DNA from: Glandiceps talaboti
Taxonomy: Eukaryota > Hemichordata > Enteropneusta > Spengelidae
Reading direction: 5' to 3'
DNA length: 64,000 nt
NCBI RefSeq assembly: GCF_964340395.1
Contig: NC_135556.1
Span: forward strand, 3,956,001-4,020,000
The first letter of the stretch is position 1; each line of letters starts with the position of its first letter. A model generated the notes under the pieces. That model was not told the DNA's origin. It searched no databases and saw nothing but the letters and a program-made list of their open reading frames with translations. A program made the position numbers and the translations under genes. Shown here in pieces: positions 37,834 to 49,731 of the stretch.

Positions 37834-38154
37834 CTAAATAACGACCCAAAGCCTGGAAACTTCTGTGAGTTGCTCAGGACAAACATTTGTCTTTTTACCA
37901 TGATAATATATATGTCGTCCATCTGAGTCAAAGGAATACTGTTTATGATATTTGCATATGATTACAGCTAACAAGCAAACATGTTCTCTGATATTTATCA
38001 GCTTAGGAATACCGGTGTTCCCTTTTGACAACTTGAGTTTCACTCTGCAAACAAAAATTATAGTGCCGATTTGGCATGTTTTTTCCATGATAACATCAAC
38101 AGCGTGCACCTTGATTTTGAAATCTCCCTGCACTGGGTAAATACATGCATACAC
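37834..38154 (-). CDS. Unrecognised 106-codon open frame, possible relict exon
   Basis: The minus-strand frame has protein-like composition with Cys, His and Tyr spread along it (QIGTIIFVCRVKLKLSKGN, SFDSDGRHIYYHGKKTNVC, PEQLTE). The ACCCAGTGCAG just before GDFKIKVHAVDV could be an acceptor. Half lies in duplicated block C1 and the rest in sequence absent from the second copy, where the frame is broken. I do not recognise the family. Confidence 0.3.
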   Translation of the reverse strand: MYACIYPVQGDFKIKVHAVDVIMEKTCQIGTIIFVCRVKLKLSKGNTGIPKLINIREHVCLLAVIICKYHKQYSFDSDGRHIYYHGKKTNVCPEQLTEVSRLWVVI

Positions 38155-38892
38155 CTCAGCTCAGCCACTATCAGGTTACACACTAGTTTGCAAAAACACT
38201 CAAAAATAAATTTCTTCAGAGTATGTTCTCTTAGTCTATTATATTTTTTGAAACTATGATATGTACCTGTCACTTATTGTATATCAAAAAGGTTTTTGAC
38301 CATTCTCTTCTAGATTTAATTTCCTTAGTATAATATCACACCACTGTCAGTGTGGTGTCACTGTTAATGGCCACACTATACTATGTATTGTGTCAATAAA
38401 GAAGTAGTCATAGCATCTAACTTGAAAACCAAGATCCTAACATTTGAAAGGATACTGTGAGATCTAATGATGTTTGTTCATGAGGCATAAATGAACAATA
38501 TAGATTTTCATAACAAAGAGATATGTTGCACTAAAAGTGTACAATTTTCCAACAGGACATAATAATTAAACCTTCTTAACTTGTCCGTAAAGCTTTACAT
38601 TATATAAATATATATAATTTGTGAATAGCATACAAAGTTCTTCTAGTTGTAATATTTGTTTTGATTCAGTGTCAGATATTCACTAAATACTGCAGCAGAT
38701 AGCACTCAAAATTGACCCATTCTTGTAGATAAGAAGTCACAGCTTGAACAACTCTTGGTCAGGTTTACTAATTCACAAAATGTTCTTCAAAATAAAATTG
38801 ACAGGTCATTGATTGGCACAGTGTTTTGTAATTGTGTTCATAACACTCAAAACTTTGTAAATGTGCCTTGATTGTGACTGAGGTAATAGTAA
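38003..38892. other. 890-bp segment present only in duplication copy 1
   Basis: Blocks C1 and A1 are separated here by about 890 bases, while C2 and A2 adjoin at about 41572. Either an insertion in copy 1 or a deletion in copy 2. No terminal repeats were recognised. Confidence 0.45.
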
Positions 38893-39359
38893 TACTGCAA
38901 CATTGCATTAATTTATTTAAAATTTCCTTTTATGTTTTGTACCATTAACAGCTCCCCAGGGATTTGTTATGTGTACTCAAATAAACGATAAATGGTAACA
39001 TTACAAACAAGAACATGTATTTTTAGCCCACAAAGTGACCATGCATGCTTGCATTTCTGCAAGTGGACACTTTGACAGCAAGGGTAACATGACCAGGTGG
39101 CCATGCAATTGGCACAATAAGGTTGCATGATACAGCACATATCTGTATCTGACCCTTGATACTGTTTGTGCAAGACTGTCATCAACCAAGACATTTTTTT
39201 TGGAGTTAGGCGCCAGGCTCACATGCTTAGTGAGGTCTCAGGGGTACATCACAGATGATACCATTTGAGGGAGAGAAAGAGGATTGGGATGGCCGGGCCC
39301 CAGGGATGGGCCCCAGGGGTGGGGTTTGGTCAGGGTTATGGTTGGGTGGTTGTGTGTTT

Positions 39360-39840
39360 GTTTTGTATGTATGTGTGTGTGTTTATGTGTATGTGTGTAT
39401 ATGCTGTGTGTATATGTGTGCGTATGTGACACTATTATGTTGTGTGTGTATGTAAATGTATGTATGTATGTATGTATGTATGTATGTATGTATATAATGT
39501 ATGTGTGTGTGTTGTACAATCATGTATATGTATGTGTGTGTATAATGCTAAGTGTGGGTGATGGTTACGGTTTAGTGGTCGTGTGTTTGTTTTGTATGCG
39601 TGCGTATGTGTGTTGTGTTTATGTGTATGCCGTGTGTATATGTGTGCACATGTGTGTGTATGTGACACTATATATGTATATTAGTGAGTTGTGTGTGTTT
39701 GTATGTAAATGTATGTAAATGTAAGTATGTATGTATGGTATGTATGTATGTGTGCACAGACTTATAATTGTATGTATGTATATGTGTGTGTGTTGCACAT
39801 GTATGTATGTATGTGTGTATGTATATATATATGTGTATAA
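39360..39840. repeat. (TATG)/(TG) microsatellite cluster
   Basis: Many short TATG, TGTG and TATA tracts. The long Cys/Tyr/Val-rich frame on plus and the HT-rich frames on minus are microsatellite artefacts. Confidence 0.9.
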
Positions 39841-40385
39841 TGCTAATTGTGGGTGGGGCCTATAGGAATTTAGGTCAATAGGATTGTATGTTAGGTAGAA
39901 TTGACTAGGCTTATGTGTTGGGGGGAGGGGGTCACTGTCAGTTGATACTATGATAGGTATAGGTAGATATATGAACATTATGTAGGTTAATTTAGGTTAG
40001 GTATGCTGGATTTTAGATATTAGGTCGAATGGTACAGGATGGTAGGAGTGAGGGTGGGTGGATTGATGATGGGTGTATGTAGGTACTAAGTTATAGGTGT
40101 AGTTAGGTAGGTATAGGTCTTTAGGATGGTAGATATGATAAGTGTAATATTGAAAATCTCAAAAGTCTTCAAAAAGGTACATCTTAGAAATACCTACTGT
40201 GAATTAGGCTGAAATTTTAAGGGGATATTTCTTGAGGAGGAAATTTTGTTCAAAATACAGTGACAAAACTTAATTACCCTAGCAGCCATGACCAAGCCCT
40301 TAACAATAGTCACATGTGTGGGGGTCAGCGCCACTGCATCGCCAGACTTGATACTATGATAGGTGTAGGTATATATATATAATAT

Positions 40386-40388
<3 letters not shown>

Positions 40389-40444
<56 letters not shown>
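40389..40444. repeat. (GATA)n microsatellite
   Basis: About 14 GATA units within duplication block B1. The second copy has only a few. Confidence 0.95.
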
Positions 40445-40689
40445 CATTTGTAGATAGGTAGATAGGATAATTTAGGTAATTAGGCTTTTAGATATGTTAG
40501 GTCGAATGGTGGGGGGGATCAGGTGGGTTGATAAGTGTATGTATAGGTAGTTAGGTGTAGATAGATAGGTATTTAGGGTGGTAAGTTGGTAGATATGGTG
40601 TTAAGTATAATATTGGTGGACTGGTGTGAGTGTGGATGGGTGTGTGTGGGGTAGAGGTGGGTGGGGATATGGGTATATGGGTGCCCGGG

Positions 40690-40860
40690 GATGGGTGTGG
40701 GGGTACTTTCTCTGCCTTGAATGGTGTCAACCGTGATATATTTCTCAGCTCTCATTGAGCATGTTAGCTTGGCTGCACTTACTCCAAAATATGTGTTGGT
40801 TGGGGACTCCTGTGCAGACAGTGTCAGGGTCATTACAGCTGTGGGCGGGGTAAATTAATA
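40690..40860 (-). other. Conserved block with open frame, duplicated at 45705-45860
   Basis: The minus-strand frame MTLTLSAQESPTNTYFGVSA then AKLTCSMRAEKYITVDTIQG RES is identical in the two copies, more conserved than the flanks. An acceptor-like CTGTCTGCACAG lies just before GAGTCC. This could be a small exon or just a recently duplicated segment. No family recognised. Confidence 0.3.
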
Positions 40861-40916
40861 TGCAGCCTTGTTGTGTTTTTACCTCATTGCCACTGTAAAT
40901 TGTTGCTTGGCTTAAG

Positions 40917-41030
40917 TGACCATGGTTGACCATGAACTAGCTACCATGGTAGTTCATAGTCATATGCCGATGGTCAACCATGGTCATCATGGCTTGTTAA
41001 ATGGCACAAATTCGTGGTTGACCATGGTCA
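40917..41030. repeat. Cluster of TGACCATGGTCA-type palindromes (copy 1)
   Basis: Repeated GGTTGACCATGGTCA and TGACCATGGTTGACCATG motifs on both strands, including GCTACCATGGTAG. The half-site TGACC/GGTCA is also that of nuclear receptors. Confidence 0.8.
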
Positions 41031-42113
41031 TCATATTAAACTTATAATGACAAAAATGGCAGAATCACAGGGTTTGTACAGACTACACCTGACTGACTAG
41101 AATTGGTAACTATAATAGGTCATCAAAATAAGAGTGGCCAGGTGTCATAGATCTATCACTATAGTCACTGTTTTGGAGAAAGGTGGTCTGTGATCATAAT
41201 CCTATTCACAGGGAAGCTCAACAACTTCAAATTAACCATAATACTTGAAAAGGCATAATTTGTGTGACAATAGCTCGTTCAATTTGATTTTTGCACAACT
41301 GAACTGATAATATTATGTTCAGTAGTACTAAGTGCTACAGGCATGGCAATATGTTTCCCTTTGTGTGTGTGTGCTTCTTTTTAAAAAAAATGTTAATGTT
41401 TTGTAGCCTAAATAACGACCAATTCAGCCTCAAACTTCTGTGAGTTGCTCAGGACAAACATTTGTCCATGATAAATAAACATGTCATCCATCTGAGTAAA
41501 AGGAATACTGTTTATGATATTTGCATATGATTATAAGGCTAACAAGCAAACATGTTCTCTGAGGCAATATTAATACACATTGCATTTTATTTTTTTTCAT
41601 GTTTTTTATATTTTTTCATGATTTGTACCATTAACAACTCCCCAGGGTTTTGTTATGTGTACTCAAATAAACGATAAATGGTACATTACAAACAAGTACC
41701 TGTATTTTTAGCCCACGAAGTGACTGCGTTTGCATTTCTGCAAGTGGACACTTAGACAGCTAGCAATTGAGGGCAACGTGACCATGGGGGTCAATTAGCA
41801 CAACAAGGTTGCATAGCCGCACCGCACATATCTGGATCTGACCCTTGATACTGTTTGTGCAAGACTCTCCTCAACCAAGAAATTTTTTTGGAGTTAGGCG
41901 CCAAGCTCACATGCTTAGTGAGGACTCAGGGGTACATCACAGATGATACCATTTGAGGGAGTGAAAGAGGATTGGGATGGGCCCCAGGGGTGGGGGGTTG
42001 GTCCCAGGGTACAGGGTTGGGTGGTCGTGTGTTTGTTTTGTATGTGTGAATTGTGTTTATATGTATATGTGTGTATGCCGTGTGTGTGTGTGATGAATGT
42101 GTGTTTGCGTGTT

Positions 42114-42114
<1 letters not shown>

Positions 42115-42152
<38 letters not shown>
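42115..42152. repeat. (GT)n microsatellite
   Basis: Continuous GT dinucleotides, followed by two copies of a segment around GGATATGTTTTGTAGAA / AGATATGCTTTGTAGAA. Confidence 0.9.
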
Positions 42153-42154
<2 letters not shown>

Positions 42155-42645
42155 ATATGTTTTGTAGAAAATGGTATGTTGGTGGGTTTTTTTGTGTGGG
42201 TGTGTGTGAGTAGATATGCTTTGTAGAATATATGGTATGCTGGTGGGTGTGTTTGTGTGGGTGTGCCACGGTGTGGATGGGGTAAATGGATTAGGTGGAT
42301 AGGGAGATATATGTAGATAGGTGTGTGTAGATTGTATGGGAGTGGGAGGTTGATAGGTGGGAGGGGTGGTGGTATATTAAATTTTGTATCTGTATATTTC
42401 TCCCAGTATTTTGCCTTGTGACTGACATAACTAAAGAATATTAAATTTCAAATATATAATCAGACAGGAGTAATATATTTGAGTGTGTTCTATATCTTCT
42501 AGGAAGACTATAGTTTACCAATCTTAGCTAGTACGAGTGAGTAAATTTGTTAGTTTGATCATTGCAGATTAGTATATTTACATTACAGGATCTATAGCCA
42601 TTAACTAAGGAAGTGGGGGTTTCTTATCTTGCTTATCACTGAATA

Positions 42646-42903
42646 ATGTTTGTTGGCAATATTTACAAATATGATAAAGTACAACACATCAGGCAAAGCT
42701 ATAACACCACAGGCAAAGCTAAGCTCAATGTCATATCAGTTACAAGTTTTACTGACCCATTATCAGTGACATTGCAAATAGCTTTAGAGATGCAAATAAT
42801 TTTTATGACACCTGACTTGCAGGCTCACAAAGTTGGGAAAGTTGCACTTGAACCGCTAATGCAAAAATCCATCATGGTTCGCTCATTAGAGAGAATGAAA
42901 TAG
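42646..42903 (+). CDS. Unrecognised 85-codon open frame
   Basis: Opens ATGTTTGTTGGCAATATTTA and ends TAG, with residues such as ALEMQIIFMTPDLQAHKVGK. No homology or splice context. It lies in the segment unique to duplication copy 2. Composition is more protein-like than the neighbouring frames, but chance cannot be excluded. Confidence 0.2.
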   Translation: MFVGNIYKYDKVQHIRQSYNTTGKAKLNVISVTSFTDPLSVTLQIALEMQIIFMTPDLQAHKVGKVALEPLMQKSIMVRSLERMK

Positions 42904-44187
42904 TGAATGAATTAGGTACTAACTTAGGTATTGTATAACTCAAAAAAGTCAGGCATAGAGACTCCATTCAAGTGTCTACCCTATATTATCAGGATGGGAG
43001 CTATTTTTTAGTGTTTTGCCTGCTAATGCTGGAAGCTTAAGATAGAGATCTCATTTGAATGTCTACACCCACATTATCAATGATGAATTTTCTGCATAGG
43101 AAGTTGTCATTTTGCCTTTACTGACTACTGTATGTTACCCAAATTGTTCGAGTGTATATGTCTGAATACATGTAGTTTATCCAAATAATGTTTTCCTAAC
43201 AATTCAGAGCAGGAATAAGGAGAATTTGGAGTAAGTTGGGATGAAGGCTTGTTATGTACCTAAATAACTAACTAACCAACCAGCTAACTTGCTAATGAAC
43301 TAATAAACTAATTAACTAATTAACTTCACAAGTTTTCATCTCACAGACACATTTGCCAACATATATCTTTATTCCTAATCTGAATTTTTAAGACAAATAA
43401 CGGTTACTGCCTAAGGTCCTTATTGTGTACACAACTAGAATACAGTATCTGACAGTTGTTCTGGTTTGAATTAAACTGGTCCATTTGTTCATTCATTTAT
43501 TCAGAGATATACGTGAAGACTGGATAATTTGAATCTATCATACATTTCAAGTTTAACTTTCATTTGTAAAGTTCATCATAGATAACATAGTTGTAGACAC
43601 TCAAATGATATCACTATCTATGATAAGTTAGTCAGTAGGGAAACATGCATTTTAATGACAAATATACATGTCCATCATTCAACCATTTTTGGTTACATAA
43701 CAAAGTAATGTGCATATTTGGACATGACGATTTGGCGTAAGTTTGGTTGGAATCAGCTATCCAGGTCAGACGTGTACATGCACTTTTTTTAGACTTACTA
43801 CATAGTCAGTCAGTCAGTTATACCTGTTAGCCAAGTAAATGTGTTTGCTTTCCATTCACTTATCACTGCATGGTTAGAGTTTGTTGCCAATATTTAGGAC
43901 TAAATGCATTTTTACATTATAAGATTTGGTAAACAGTTGTTGCTACCTCAGCTCACTTGCTCTACTTTTTGCCATTTGTGAGCAGTTTGAAAACATAACA
44001 GTTTGAGTTAATTTCACTTTAGCTCAAAAATTAATTGAATTAATTGGAATTAAGAACAGCTATGTTATACTGTTATAAAATATTTGATATACCCTTGATC
44101 AGTGTAATCCAAAGCATATTAGGATGTGCAAGGATGTAGGTAGGACAATAGCCAGCTATGTAGATAGGCTAAGGACAGTAGTATAGT
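42904..44187. other. No gene seen
   Basis: AT-rich sequence. A short run of CTAACTAACTAACC-type repeats lies near 43262-43325. Confidence 0.4.
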
Positions 44188-44340
44188 AGTAGTAGTAGTT
44201 TATTTGCATTTCAAGGTCTCCATCCCATTTGCAAAGAAGTTACACTTCAAAATTTTAAGTCAAGATTATTAATTACACAATATACTAAGGTTGACAGTAC
44301 AACATAAACATATAAAACTAGATAATTTCAAATAAAGTGT
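44188..44340 (-). mobile_element. Probable retroelement 3' end with (TAC)n tail
   Basis: GTAGTAGTAGTAGTTTATTT followed by GCATTTCAAGGTCTCC. On the minus strand this reads as CCTTGAAATGCAAATAAACT before a TAC tail, the usual form of LINE or SINE 3' ends. No coding part. Confidence 0.4.
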
Positions 44341-44503
44341 GTATGTATGTATGTATGTATGTATGTATGTATGTATGTATGTATGTATGTATAAATATTA
44401 TAGAAACTTAGCAGCTGACAAAATCTCTTTAGGCATTATGTAGATACATATGTAAGTGGGTTGATAGCTGTAGGTAGATGTAGAAAGCTAGGTATTTAGG
44501 TCA

Positions 44504-44539
<36 letters not shown>

Positions 44540-44970
44540 ATGTATGTATGTATGTATGTATGTATGTATGCATGTGTGTGCATGTGACACTATGTGTGTG
44601 TTTGTACATAAATTAATGTATGTGTGTGTATATGTGCATGACTTAATTGTATGTATGTATGTATGTATGTATGTATGTATGTATGTATGTATGTATGTAT
44701 GTATGTATGTATATGTATGTGCATGTGTGTGTGTGTATTTATGTATGTATGTATGTATGTATGTATGTATGTATGTATGTATGTATGTATGTATGTATGG
44801 TATATTGTGTGTGTATGTATGTATGTATGTATGTATGTATGTATGTATGTATGTATGTATGTATGCATGTGTGTGCATGTGTATGTGACTCGTATGTGTG
44901 TGTTTGTTTGTACATAAATTAATGTATGTGTGTATGTACATGTATATGTGCATGACTTAATTGTATAATG

Positions 44971-45004
<34 letters not shown>

Positions 45005-45068
45005 TGTATGTGTGTGTATTTATGTATGTATGTGTATGTGTGTGTGTATGTGTGTGTATGTATGTATG

Positions 45069-45100
<32 letters not shown>

Positions 45101-45120
45101 TGTATGTGTGTATATACATA
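44340..45120. repeat. (TATG)n microsatellite clusters
   Basis: Tracts at 44340-44391, 44505-44575, 44650-44720, 44742-44800, 44815-44870 and 44970-45110. A segment around TACATAAATTAATGTATG is present twice (near 44603 and 44911). All frames across it are artefacts. Confidence 0.95.
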
Positions 45121-45921
45121 GATGGTGGGTGTGTGTGTGGGTGGTGGGATAGTTAATAATATACATATTTAGGTCGATAGGATGGTACATATGTTAGGTG
45201 GAATTTGTAGGCTGAAATGATGGCTGGGTTGATACTATGATAGGTGTAGGTACTAGATATTATATACTAAGACAGGTTAATTTAGGTATAAGATTTTAGA
45301 TATCGTATAGGTCGAATGGTAGGATGGTGGGGGTCACTGGGTTGATAGGTTTATGTAGGTAACAATAGTCACGTGTGTAGGGGTCAGGACCAGGGTCCAC
45401 CACCTGACTTGATACTATGATAGGCGTAGGTAGATATATATAGATAGGTAGGTAGGTTAATTTAGGTAATTAATAATAGGCTTTTAGATATTGTGTTAGA
45501 TCAAATGATAGGGTGGTGGTGGTGGGGTCAGATGGGTTGATAGGTGTATAGTTAGGTGTAGATAGATAGGTATTTAGGGTTGTATGTTGGTAGATATGGT
45601 GTTAAGTATAATATTGGTGGACTGGTGTGGACATGTGTGTGGATGGGTGTGTGGGGGTAGAGGTGGGTGGGGACATGGGTATATGGGTGTGGTCGGGAAT
45701 GGGTGTGGGGGTACTTTCTCTGCCTTGAATGGTGTCAACCGTGATGTATTTCTCAGCTCTCATTGAGCATGTTAGCTTGGCTGCACTTACTCCAAAATAT
45801 GTGTTGGTTGGGGACTCCTGTGCAGACAGTGTCAGGGTCATTACAGCTGTGGGCGGGGTAAATTAATATGCAGCCTTGTTGTGTTTTACCTCATTGCCAC
45901 TGTAATTGTTGCTGGGCTTAA

Positions 45922-46152
45922 GTGACCATGGTTGACCATGAACTACCATAGTCATATGCCGATGGTCAACCATGGTCACTGCCATGGTTTGTTAAATGGC
46001 ATAGATTACCATGGTTGCCTGACCATAGTATTCAACCACGGGTTGACCATCATGGTCATCATTGTTTGTTAAATGGCACAAATTACCATGGTTGACCATG
46101 TTCATCAACCATGGTTGACCTTGGTCATTTGTGTCATTTGACCATGGTCATC
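45922..46152. repeat. Cluster of TGACCATGGTCA-type palindromes (copy 2)
   Basis: Second, longer cluster with about ten TGACCATGGT/ACCATGGTCA motifs, some joined as CCATGGTTGACCATG, and spacers reading GTTAAATGGCACAAAT. It has expanded relative to copy 1 by internal duplication of a unit of roughly 60 bases. Confidence 0.8.
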
Positions 46153-46369
46153 GTATTATACCAATAATGACAAATGGCAGAATCACAGGGTTTGTACAGA
46201 CGTACACTTGACTGACTAGAATTGGTAACTATTAGGTCATCAAAATAAGAGTGGCCAGGTGTCATAGATCTATCACTATAGTATAGTCACTGTTTTGGAG
46301 AAAGAGGTCAAATAACACATGTAAAAATCACTGATCAATTCAACCAAATTATATTTCAAACTTTTAGTA

Positions 46370-46770
46370 ATGGAAGTCCGATCGCTGCATGGCTGTGTGT
46401 CTGTCTGTGTATCTGTGTGTGAAATCGAATGATCTCACTATAGGTCTGCATTTTGGCTCCAATGATGATCTAATCAGGGATATGCAAATTTGATGTGAAA
46501 ATCTCAATTTTCTTCAAAAAGGTACATCTCAGTAATCACCTACTCTGAATTTGGCTGAAATTTTAAAGGGATAATTCTTGAGGAGGAAATTTCGTTCGAA
46601 AATACAAAATTTACCATACCAGCCATGACCAAGCCCTTAGCAAGAGTCACATGCCATCATATTTGCAAAGACAAGAAGGGTTGTTAGGCCAGTGCACAAA
46701 ACATTAAAAATTGTGTGCAAAGATGCCTAGTGACAAGGCCACACTCATAACAACAGTCAAATGGTGATGT
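46370..46770. repeat. Dispersed repeat R1 copy
   Basis: R1 blocks (CTGTCTGTGTATCTG, GGTACATCTCAGTAAT, CCATGACCAAGCCCTTAGC, GTGACAAGGCCACACTC). The middle part also matches 40150-40310. Confidence 0.65.
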
Positions 46771-46772
46771 AC

Positions 46773-46852
46773 AATGTTGAGTTATTTACCTGTTTATTTC
46801 TTTACATGTCATGTATATTGCAAAAAAAGAAACAGGTAAATAACTCAACATT
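46773..46852. repeat. Hairpin, about 31-bp arms
   Basis: Left AATGTTGAGTTATTTACCTG and right CAGGTAAATAACTCAACATT pair perfectly over the outer 23 bases, with an 18-base loop. Confidence 0.85.
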
Positions 46853-46964
46853 CGAAAACTTAGATTTTTTGTAAAAAGACAAGTACACAAATTTTCAAAG
46901 TAAAATTTTAAGGACAACTTCAAAAGTAATGTCATGAGAATTGCATTGTTCTTTTTTAATTAAT

Positions 46965-48190
46965 TTTCTTTATTTTTAAAGCACCTTTTCTATTCATTAT
47001 TATTCAAAAGTGCTGTACATACAATAGATTTAAAAGCTTGGTAAAATTATCAAACATATAGAGCTGAAAACAAGAGGGTGGTTACATATTTATAAAAAGG
47101 CTAAAATGACAACTTAGTAAAAGACATATGGTAATAAATTAATACAGCTTGTAATATTTTTTAAACAGATGTGTTTTAAGGTCACGTTTAAAAAGTTCAA
47201 CATCAGTGATTAGCTTTAGTTCTCCAGGAATTGAGTTCCATAGCTTTGGTCTGCAAATGGCAAGCACTCTGTCATTTAGTGTGTTATACGATCGAGGTAC
47301 AACAAGATTTTGACTACAGTCGTTACGTAAATTGTAACGAGAATTGTTGGTATATGTGGACGAATCCTGGATATGCAAACTTATGGTGATTTACCATTCA
47401 AAGCCATAAAAACTAGCAAAATTACTTTAAAATCAACTCTTGCCTTGACAGGCAGCCAGTGAAGCTTAATAAGAGATGGTGTTGTTCCATCATACTTTCT
47501 CAAACCCTTTACAACACGTGCGCGTTATTTTGTACTTGCTGCAACCTGTCAAACATTATACTGTGGCATTCCATACAATATGGAGTTTGCATAATCAAGA
47601 TGAGAATTGACTAGAGAATGGACCAATACTTCACAAGCTTTCTGATTCAAATATTTACGAATATGATGGAGATTGTATAAGTTATGATTCACTTTCTTAC
47701 ATCAGTCTTGGTTAACATGAAAAACCATAGAAAGATTTAAATCTAACCAGCCTCCCAGATTGCAGACTTGGTCAACTATTTTGATTCTATTATTTCCAAC
47801 TGTGACATGGTCAAAACTGATTTTGGCAAGTTGTTGCCTGGTTCCAAACAGTATACTACGTCTGTTATACTTTCATTTAGTTTCAATCTATACTTCAACA
47901 TTCAAGTTTGAATATCAGTAATACATTTCTCTACAGAACTTACAATACTAGTTTGATTACATGTATCTGTTCGAGGTGTGAACACTTTTAGTATATCTGC
48001 GTATCATCAGCGTACCCTATGAAGTGATCATATGATATTTAATTGCATTAAATAAAGAACTAGCATAAGCTTTAAAAAGCACTGGTCCAAGGCAGGATCC
48101 CAGTGTGGAACACAAAACTTGAGACCAGCACTATCAGATAAACTTCCAGAAACTGAAACTCGATCATTGAGATCTATTGGCTCGATATGA
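46965..48190 (-). mobile_element. LINE 3' part (RT palm/thumb to C-terminus), degraded
   Basis: Minus-strand pieces in several frames: KLNESITDVVYCLEPGNN, MSQLEIIESK/VDQVCNLGGWLDLNLSM (YLG-type thumb), HHIRKYLNQKACEVLVHSLV, NSHLDYANSILYGMP and HSYN-like RYNLRNDCSQNLVVPRSYNT, then PKLWNSIPGELKLITDVELF with KRDLKTHLFKKYY. This is the C-terminal third of a CR1/L2-like LINE ORF2. Several frameshifts and stops make it dead. The 3' end lies near 46965. Confidence 0.85.
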
Positions 48191-48214
48191 AGCAATTAAG
48201 CCAATTTAGACTTA

Positions 48215-48480
48215 TTGACAACACTGGCCCGAGTAACCATGACCACACCCCTAACAACTGTGAATGGTTCATATTACAATAAAGATATAAACATGTATGC
48301 AAATTTCCCTAGCAACAAGACCACTCCCATAGCAACAACTAAATAATGGTTTATATTGCAAAGATGAATACTGGGATTGTTAGGCAAGTGAAAAAAAGAT
48401 TCCAAAAATGTATTCAAGTATGCCTAATTAGCAACAAATCTACACTCATAACAGCCAAATAATGGTGTATATGGCCAAGG
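48215..48480. repeat. Dispersed repeat R1 units
   Basis: Two 115-bp units and the GTAACCATGACCACACCCC block shared with 36455-36530. Confidence 0.7.
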
Positions 48481-48806
48481 TAACAATGGGGAACTTGCCA
48501 TGTTGAATGTTGTATATCATGGGAAATGTAAAAATAAATACTAATGAATTGGTATTGTATACAACACTGTTACATTGTTTGCACCTATGAATGATCAATT
48601 CATATTTACCCTGACAATTTTGGGAGGTTGATTTTATCTGTAGCTCCAGATTAGGTATTACATATGATAACCACAGATAATCCCATAGTCCTTTGCATCT
48701 GAGCATGCTCAGTCTGGATATTGCAAGTTCCCTGTTGGGTCGGCTAGGCAAATGAATAAACAACGAAAGTTGAATGCAAATGTGGCCAGCAACAATACAA
48801 TGCAAC

Positions 48807-48886
48807 AGCCAAATGATGGCATATATGGTAAAAGTAACAATAAGGCGCCATATTGTTACCTTTACCTGATATGCTATCATTTGGCT
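48807..48886. repeat. Hairpin derived from R1, 36-bp arms
   Basis: AGCCAAATGATGGCATATAT pairs with ATATGCTATCATTTGGCT and the inner AAGTAACAATA with TATTGTTACCTT, 32 of 36 bases, loop AGGCGCCA. The arms are R1 sequence, so an inverted R1 pair formed the hairpin. Confidence 0.8.
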
Positions 48887-49464
48887 AGGCTACCAGATAA
48901 ACATAAGCAAACAAAATGCACAGTTTTGCTACAATGCCATTGGCGCTATTTTTTCAGTATATTATCATATATCTTAGACATGTTTACTAATCAAAAGGTG
49001 TATTATTTAATCAGTTGGTGGTCAATCTACTGTCATCAATATCTTGATCTATACAGTCTGACCTAATGTTAATACCATAACAAATGGGAAGAAAAGTACA
49101 AGTTTGTCAACTATTGCTCTACTTCAACTGCCGCAGATTCGCTGTATTCTGATTTGATGTACTTATTCTGAAGTGTTGGGTACAATGGTCACAATTGATT
49201 TTAGGATATATGTGAGTTAAAGTGGGGTTTTAAACCCTAAAATGCATACATGGCCAATGGGCCGATCATCATGTTGTGAATTCAACGTCATCTACTTATC
49301 CCAAGAGGTATACATAATAAATTTCAGCTCAATTTGTTCAGTAGTTCTGGAATTTTTTGACCAAACAAACACATTTTCAGCATAATAATAAACCTTAGTA
49401 ATTCTGACAGTATTGATCAAAACAGTGACAGTAGTTTTGAAAATGATACCATTTCAGAACAAAT

Positions 49465-49720
49465 AATGACAGAGGAGAACAGTTATCTGTATGTTAGAGT
49501 TCTTAGACAAATACTGACAGAAGAAACAGTTATCCCTATCTCAGAGTTGTTAAACAAATACTGACAGGAGAACATGTCAGTTATCTGTATGTTAGAGTTC
49601 TTAGACAAATACTGACAGAAGAAACAGTTATCCCTATCTCAGAGTTGTTAAACAAATACTGACAGGAGAACATGTCAGTTATCTGTATGTTAGAGTTCTT
49701 AGACAAATACTGAGAGAAGA
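49465..49720. repeat. 98-bp tandem repeat, 2.5 copies
   Basis: Unit with GTTATCTGTATGTTAGAGTT, CTTAGACAAATACTGACAGA and TATCCCTATCTCAGAGTTGT. Copies are almost identical, and an internal half-repeat (AAATACTGACAG) is visible. Confidence 0.9.
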
Positions 49721-49731
49721 GAAGAGAATAA

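Larger units (their letters stand above)
37628..41200. repeat. Segmental duplication, copy 1
   Basis: Blocks C1 (37628-38002), A1 (38893-39420) and B1 (about 39860-41200) occur in the same order and orientation as C2, A2 and B2 in 41252-46320. Shared landmarks include GTAGCCTAAATAACGACC, GACCCTTGATACTGTTTGTG and ACTCCAAAATATGTGTTGGT. Confidence 0.8.
41252..46320. repeat. Segmental duplication, copy 2
   Basis: Blocks C2 (41252-41572), A2 (41575-42080) and B2 (about 45160-46320) repeat 37628-41200 head to tail. A stretch of about 2 kb (42400-44470) lies between A2 and B2 with no counterpart in copy 1. Confidence 0.8.

Noticed and set aside
39238-39978. Cys/Val/Tyr-rich protein of 144 codons
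   Set aside because: Translation of TATG/TGTG tracts.
44501-45156. Frames of 60-150 codons rich in HTYI or MYVC
   Set aside because: Translation of (TATG)n.
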